A stretch of 64,000 nucleotides of DNA, from the NCBI RefSeq assembly GCF_031453615.1, contig NZ_JAVIZT010000001.1:1116001-1180000 (forward strand). The letters run 5' to 3'. The notes under the pieces were generated by a model. It searched no databases and was not told the origin of the DNA. It saw only the letters and a program-made list of their open reading frames with translations. The position numbers and the translations under genes were made by a program. The DNA is from Microbacterium sp. SORGH_AS_0428. Lineage in GTDB: Bacteria > Actinomycetota > Actinomycetes > Actinomycetales > Microbacteriaceae. Shown in pieces: positions 59,664 through 64,000 of this stretch. Position 1 is the stretch's first letter; each line of letters starts with the position of its first letter.

Positions 59664-60839
59664 ATGGGACTGTTCCGCCGCGCACCGCAGGAGGTGACGT
59701 TCACCTCCCGCGAGGTCGAGCTCACCGCACACCGGGCTCCGTGGAGCCTTTGGGGCGATGCGTTCGGGCGCCTCGCGATCCGTGGGCTGCAGATCATCGT
59801 GATCGTCGCCATCGTGGCCGGCGCCATCTGGGGCATCCGCCAGGTCACGGTCGTCGTCATCCCCCTCATCCTCGCCCTCATCTTCGCCTCGGCCTTCGCG
59901 CCGGTCATGACGTGGATGCGCCGTAGAGGCGTCCCCTCGATCCTGGCGACCCTCCTCACGCTGCTCACCGTCGTCGTGCTGCTCACCGGACTCGGGTGGA
60001 TCATCGTGTGGGCGGTCCGCGACCAGTGGGACGACCTCTCGTCGCAGGCGCAGGGCGGCTTCCAGCAGCTGCTCGACTGGGTCAACACGCTGCCGTTCGC
60101 CCCGACGTCGGCCCAGATCGACGAGTGGATGGGGCAGCTCGGCGACTTCGTGACGAGTGCGCAGTTCGGAAGCGGTGCCCTCGCCGGCGTGAGCGCCGTC
60201 GCGAGCTTCGTCACGGGGCTGGTCCTGATGGTCGTGATCCTGTTCTTCTTCCTCAAGGACGGCCCGCGGATGTGGGAGTTCCTGCTGCGTCCGTTCCACG
60301 GCACGTCGTACGTGCGCGCGCGGCGTATCGGCGACAAGTCGGTGCAGGTGCTCGGCTCGTACGTACGCGGCACGGCGGCGGTCGCCTTCGTCGACGCCGT
60401 CGGCATCCTGATCGGCCTGCTCATCCTGCAGGTGCCCCTGGCCATCCCGCTGGCGGTGCTGGTGTTCCTGCTCGCCTTCATCCCGATCGTCGGAGCGGTC
60501 ACGGCGGGTGCGCTGGCGGCGCTGGTCGCGCTGGTGGCCAACGGACCGGTCATCGCGCTGATCGTCGTGGGCGTCGTGATCGCCGTCAATCAGCTCGAGG
60601 GCAACTTCCTGCAGCCGGTGCTCATGGGCAGGTCGATGAAGCTGCATTCGTTCGTCGTGCTGGTGGTGCTCGCCGGAGGCACCGCGATCGGCGGCATCCT
60701 CGGCACCCTTCTCGCCGTGCCGCTGACCGCGGTCGTCTGGGGAATCGTCCAGGTCTGGGACGGCCCCGACACCCCGGCGAAGTGGGCGAGGCCCAAGAAG
60801 CGAGAGCACCGGGTCGCGGCGGGCGACGCGACGGCCTGA
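59664..60839 (+). CDS. AI-2E family transporter
   Basis: A 391-residue membrane protein with seven to eight helices. Seen: VVIPLILALIFASAFAPVMTWM, VILFFFLKDGPRMW, the conserved GSYVRGTAAVAFVDAVGI and FIPIVGAVTAG, and LEGNFLQPVLMGRSM. Members export small molecules or exchange ions; AI-2 transport is only one case. It lies 10 bases before ligC on the same strand. Confidence 0.87.
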   Translation: MGLFRRAPQEVTFTSREVELTAHRAPWSLWGDAFGRLAIRGLQIIVIVAIVAGAIWGIRQVTVVVIPLILALIFASAFAPVMTWMRRRGVPSILATLLTLLTVVVLLTGLGWIIVWAVRDQWDDLSSQAQGGFQQLLDWVNTLPFAPTSAQIDEWMGQLGDFVTSAQFGSGALAGVSAVASFVTGLVLMVVILFFFLKDGPRMWEFLLRPFHGTSYVRARRIGDKSVQVLGSYVRGTAAVAFVDAVGILIGLLILQVPLAIPLAVLVFLLAFIPIVGAVTAGALAALVALVANGPVIALIVVGVVIAVNQLEGNFLQPVLMGRSMKLHSFVVLVVLAGGTAIGGILGTLLAVPLTAVVWGIVQVWDGPDTPAKWARPKKREHRVAAGDATA

Positions 60840-60849
60840 GGAGCGCACC

Positions 60850-61881
60850 GTGCGGTATGAGATCCCCGCTCCCATGCTCGCCAAGGCGGTCAAGGACGTC
60901 CCGGATGCGGCCGGCTGGAGCTTCGAGCCCAAGTGGGACGGCTTCCGGGTGCTCGCCGCGTGGGACGGGGAGAGCGTGGAGCTGGGATCGCGGGGCGCGA
61001 AGCCGCTCACCCGGTACTTCCCCGAGCTTGTCGAGGCGCTTGCGCGGGTGCTGCCCGAGCCGTGCCTGATCGACGGCGAGATCGTCATTGCGACCGGACC
61101 CCCGGGCGCGCAGCGGCTGGACTGGGAGGCACTGAGCCAGCGCATCCACCCCGCCGCCTCCCGCGTCGCGAAGCTGGCGGACGAGACGCCCGCCCTTCTC
61201 ATCGCCTTCGACCTGCTGGCTCGCGGCGACCGCGATCTGCGCGACGCACCGTTCGCCGAGCGTCGCGCCGAGCTCGAAGACCTGTTGGCGGGTGTCGAGC
61301 CACCCGTGCACCTGACCCGCACGACCGCCGATCCCGCGATCGCTCGGCGCTGGCTCGCGGAGTTCGAAGGCGCGGGTCTGGACGGCGTCGTCGCCAAGCG
61401 CCTCGACGACGCCTACCAGCCGAACAAGCGCACGATGCTGAAGATCAAGCACGCCCGCACCGCCGACGTCGTCGCACTCGGCTACCGCGTGCACAAGAGC
61501 GGCGTCGGGGTGGGCTCCCTGCTGGTCGGGCTCTATGACCGCGACGGACGCCTGCGCAACGTGGGCGGCGTGTCGGCGTTCACCGACGCGCGGCGTCGGG
61601 AGCTCGTCGACGAGCTGGCGCCGCTGGTCGAGCGCGACGAGACGGGCGAGGCGGTGACGGGCGCGACCGAGCGGTCGCGATTCGCCGCGTCCAAGGACGT
61701 GTCGTTCGTGCGGCTGCGGCCGGAGCGGGTGCTCGAGGTGCGCTACGACCAGCTCGAGGGGATGCGGTTCCGGCATACCGTGCAGTTCGAGCGCTGGCGT
61801 CCCGACCGCGAGGCGTCATCGTGTACCTTCTCACAACTGGAGCAGGTCTCGGCCTACGACCTGGGCGACGTGCTGGACTGA
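60850..61881 (+). CDS. ligC: ATP-dependent DNA ligase, LigC-type
   Basis: A 343-residue two-domain ligase. Adenylation motif I is EPKWDGFRVL with the catalytic Lys; later motifs are LIDGEIVI, GLDGVVAKRLDD and TMLKIKHARTADV, followed by the OB domain. It seals nicks and, with LigD-Pol, serves end joining or excision repair. The GTG start follows the AI-2E gene. Its end lies 4 bases from the convergent polymerase gene. Confidence 0.9.
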   Translation: MRYEIPAPMLAKAVKDVPDAAGWSFEPKWDGFRVLAAWDGESVELGSRGAKPLTRYFPELVEALARVLPEPCLIDGEIVIATGPPGAQRLDWEALSQRIHPAASRVAKLADETPALLIAFDLLARGDRDLRDAPFAERRAELEDLLAGVEPPVHLTRTTADPAIARRWLAEFEGAGLDGVVAKRLDDAYQPNKRTMLKIKHARTADVVALGYRVHKSGVGVGSLLVGLYDRDGRLRNVGGVSAFTDARRRELVDELAPLVERDETGEAVTGATERSRFAASKDVSFVRLRPERVLEVRYDQLEGMRFRHTVQFERWRPDREASSCTFSQLEQVSAYDLGDVLD

Positions 61882-61885
61882 CTCG

Positions 61886-62908
61886 TCACTCCCCCGAACG
61901 CGCACGGCTCGGCTGAACGCGCGGCGGCTCCCCCGGCATCTTCGGGAACTCGGGCGGGAAGGGCAACTCGCCGAGGCCGTCGTCGAGGTCGCGCTGCCAC
62001 CACTCGAGCAGGACGTCGATGTGCCCGGGGTCGCGGGCGATGTGCTCCCACGGGTCGCCGATCTCCGCGAGGCGGCGCGGCACGGTACGCACCGTGAAGG
62101 CGTGGGGGTCGACGGTGGGCAGCTCGTCCCAGGTGATGGGCGTGGCCACCGTCGCATCGGGTAGTGCCCGCGGGCTGTACGCGCCGGCCATCGTCCGGTC
62201 GCGATTGGTCTGGTTGAAGTCCACGAAGATGCGCTGCCCCCGCTCTTCCTTCCACCAGTTCATCGTCACCCGCTCGGGCGCGCGGCGGGCGAGTTCCCGG
62301 CCTGCGGCGATCGCAGCATGGCGCACATCGAGGAACTCGTGCGTCGGCTCGATCGGGCAGAAGAGGTGGATGCCGCGGTTGCCGCTCGTCTTGATCCAGG
62401 AGTCGAGACCGGCCTCCGCCAGCACCTCGCGCATGAGCGGCGCGACGGCGGCAGCATCCGCGAAGTCCGTGCCGGGCTGGGGGTCGAGATCGATCCGCAG
62501 CTCGACGGGGCGATCGGGGTCGGCCGCGAGCGAGGCCCACGGATGGAAGACGACCGTGTTCATCTGCACGGCCCACACCAGCGCCGCGGGCTCGGTGAGC
62601 ACGACCTGCGGATGGCTGCGCCCGCTGTTGTAGGTGACGCTCACCGCGTCGACGTAGTCCGGGGTGCCCTTGGGCGGATTCTTCGAGAAGAAGGCCTCGC
62701 CGTCGATGCCGTCGCGGAACCGCTCGAGCGATACCGGACGGTGCCCGTTCGCGCGCAGGAACGGCTCGGACACGGCCAGGATGTAGTCGACGAGCTCACG
62801 CTTCGTGATGCCCGCCGCCGGCCACACCTCGCGGGACGGACTCGAGACGGAGATCTCCCGGTCGCCATCGGGCCCGGGCACGATCACGGTGGTGCGTTCG
62901 CTCGCCAT
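61886..62908 (-). CDS. LigD-type primase-polymerase (stand-alone polymerase domain)
   Basis: A 340-residue archaeo-eukaryotic primase domain of the NHEJ polymerase. Seen: FFSKNPPKGTPDYVD, NTVVFHPWASLAADPDRPVELRIDLDPQPGTDF with the metal Asp pair in DLDP, SGNRGIHLFCP, and VTMNWWKEERGQRIFVDFNQ with the later Asp. It extends and fills DNA or RNA ends. The ligase and nuclease domains of LigD are absent; ligC is convergent next door. No Ku gene is in the window. Confidence 0.92.
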   Translation of the reverse strand: MASERTTVIVPGPDGDREISVSSPSREVWPAAGITKRELVDYILAVSEPFLRANGHRPVSLERFRDGIDGEAFFSKNPPKGTPDYVDAVSVTYNSGRSHPQVVLTEPAALVWAVQMNTVVFHPWASLAADPDRPVELRIDLDPQPGTDFADAAAVAPLMREVLAEAGLDSWIKTSGNRGIHLFCPIEPTHEFLDVRHAAIAAGRELARRAPERVTMNWWKEERGQRIFVDFNQTNRDRTMAGAYSPRALPDATVATPITWDELPTVDPHAFTVRTVPRRLAEIGDPWEHIARDPGHIDVLLEWWQRDLDDGLGELPFPPEFPKMPGEPPRVQPSRARSGE

Positions 62909-63020
62909 GACCCGACCCTAGGGGTGCCGGCTCGCGCCCCGCATCCCCCTTGCGCGTGGTCGGCGCGCACCCCAGCCCGGGGACGAAGACCCCAGCCCGG
63001 GTTTGGTGCGGATGCGGGCG

Positions 63021-64000
63021 TCAGGCGCCCAGGGCGAGCACCGGCGCGAGCTGCGCGCGGCTGAGGCGGATCCAGGGTCCGGCGGGGTTCACGATCACGC
63101 CCGAGATGCCGTCGTCGGAGCGCAGCGCACGGGCGAGCTGTTCGGGCGTGACCTTGGCAGGCTGGTCTCCGCGGCCGAGGGCGACGAGCTCCAGCGGGTG
63201 GGAGAAGAGCTCGAGGATGCGCTCCCCCTCTGTCGTGCGGAGTTCGGCGATGCCGATGCGGTCGCCCTCGCCGCGTCGCGCGGCGACCCAGACCGGTGCG
63301 TAGGTGAGCGCGTCGGCGACGTCGCCCGCGGTCTCGTCGGTGCGATCCGCGGCGAGCAGCGTCTTCACGGCCAGATGCGGGTCGAGGTCGGCGAGGGCCT
63401 TCTCGATCAGGGGCTTCGGCAGGATGGCGGATCCGGGGCGCGACGCGTGGTCGACCGCGATGCCGCCGAACTCGCCCGCGACGATCTGACGCAGCAGGCT
63501 GATCACGGGCTGTGCCAGCGCCGAGGTGGACGCGTCGCCGTCGGCACGCACCGCATCCTGCAGCGCGCGGCCGCTGGAGTACACGAGCATGTACTTCTGC
63601 TCCTGGTACGTGATCACCGAGGTCGGCAGGTTGTCGCCCTTGGCGAGGAGTTCGCGGGCGTCGCCCTGCACGCGGATGTAGACGTGCCCCTGCAGCAGCT
63701 GACGTGCGACGTTCATCAGCTCGACCGGCTGCGCCTTCTCGGGCAAGGCCGCGAGGGCGTCGCGCAAGAGGACGTTGTCACGCAGGCCCGGCACGGTCTC
63801 GAGGTCTTTCGACGCCTCGGCGGCGGGCGATGCGAGGTGCGGAGGCCTGGCGGCGGCCATGGCGGAGACGCCTTCTGGCATGACGGGGACCGCATCCGGT
63901 GTGCGGTTCTCACCGAAGGTGCTGACCGAGATCGGCACGTGGGGGACGTTCTCCGTCGGCGCCTCGGGTGCCGCCTCGGCCGCAGCGGACGCGGCCGCAT
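63021..64000 (-). CDS. SseB family protein (5' end beyond window)
   Basis: At least 326 residues; the frame is open to the right edge. It shows an alanine- and proline-rich N-terminal stretch, a region with LPTSVITYQEQKYMLVYSSGRALQDAV typical of SseB N-terminal domains, and a second region (LEDPHLAVK-like, here DLDPHLAVKTLL) to the end. The role of actinobacterial SseB-like proteins is unclear. A GTG at 63941 region could be an internal start, but the upstream residues look coding. Confidence 0.75.
   Translation of the reverse strand, partial: AAASAAAEAAPEAPTENVPHVPISVSTFGENRTPDAVPVMPEGVSAMAAARPPHLASPAAEASKDLETVPGLRDNVLLRDALAALPEKAQPVELMNVARQLLQGHVYIRVQGDARELLAKGDNLPTSVITYQEQKYMLVYSSGRALQDAVRADGDASTSALAQPVISLLRQIVAGEFGGIAVDHASRPGSAILPKPLIEKALADLDPHLAVKTLLAADRTDETAGDVADALTYAPVWVAARRGEGDRIGIAELRTTEGERILELFSHPLELVALGRGDQPAKVTPEQLARALRSDDGISGVIVNPAGPWIRLSRAQLAPVLALGA

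Overview
The window is high-GC DNA (roughly 70% by eye) from an actinobacterium. Markers are a monomeric NADP-dependent isocitrate dehydrogenase, a PerM (DUF6350) protein next to purN and purH, a stand-alone LigD-type polymerase with a LigC-type ligase, DUF2568, an F420-type Ddn oxidoreductase and many GTG starts. Together with extreme use of the octamer GGATGCGG, these fit the Microbacteriaceae, most likely Microbacterium. That placement is inference from gene content, not from a marker phylogeny. Most of the window reads as chromosomal backbone. I see no phage, integrase, IS element, CRISPR array, rRNA or tRNA.

Layout. 1-4119: the start of an FMN monooxygenase gene, a CUT1 sugar ABC transporter whose binding-protein gene carries a one-base frameshift, and a GNAT gene. 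4185-7050: gabD, then a MarR regulator with a quinone/NAD(P)H oxidoreductase, flanked by two copies of a 67-bp four-armed repeat. 7225-13747: an accessory catabolic block of a PNPOx-family FMN protein, a creatininase, an FAD oxidase, a CodA-like amidohydrolase, a PDR-type reductase and a frameshifted amidohydrolase. 13864-16054: TetR with its apparent operator, an MpaB-type oxygenase and an ArsR-type regulator. 16152-18566: folD and glyA, with a ZTP riboswitch before glyA. 18647-29456: a GlcNAc/chitobiose regulon (hex-nagA on + and ROK regulator, ABC transporter, ROK kinase, nagB on -) interrupted by DUF2568 and a GlcD-like oxidase. 29603-38947: L,D-transpeptidase, idh, GNAT, a DUF559 nuclease gene flanked by two more 67-bp repeats, a divergent P-type ATPase and a CE7 esterase.

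38983-42855: a heterodimeric ABC exporter with a promoter and a 21-codon leader ORF. 42890-44868: ogt and an Ada-AlkA fusion for alkylation repair. 44969-45260: a gene-free, hairpin-rich element with 33-bp terminal inverted repeats. 45368-52409: a disulfide-reductase-like flavoprotein, purH, purN, perM, an NCS2 purine permease and Ddn. 52493-54589: sucCD. 54690-61881: a Rieske-FAD oxidoreductase, TetR, a PLP aminotransferase, an acyl-CoA dehydrogenase, an AI-2E permease and ligC. 61886-64000: LigD-Pol and a truncated SseB-family gene.

Regulatory links visible in the sequence: one operator type (GTTTGTTA-N5-CCTTAC) lies before both hex and the ROK regulator; a second palindrome (TCTCGA-N2-TCGAGATA) lies before both idh and sucC; the ZTP riboswitch of glyA senses the substrate of PurH, which is encoded 28 kb away. 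The most unusual items are the 67-bp repeats that bracket two small gene cassettes, the octamer enrichment including its use in terminator stems, the inverted-repeat element at 45 kb, the exporter with leader peptide, and the P-type ATPase that lacks the usual ion-binding residues.
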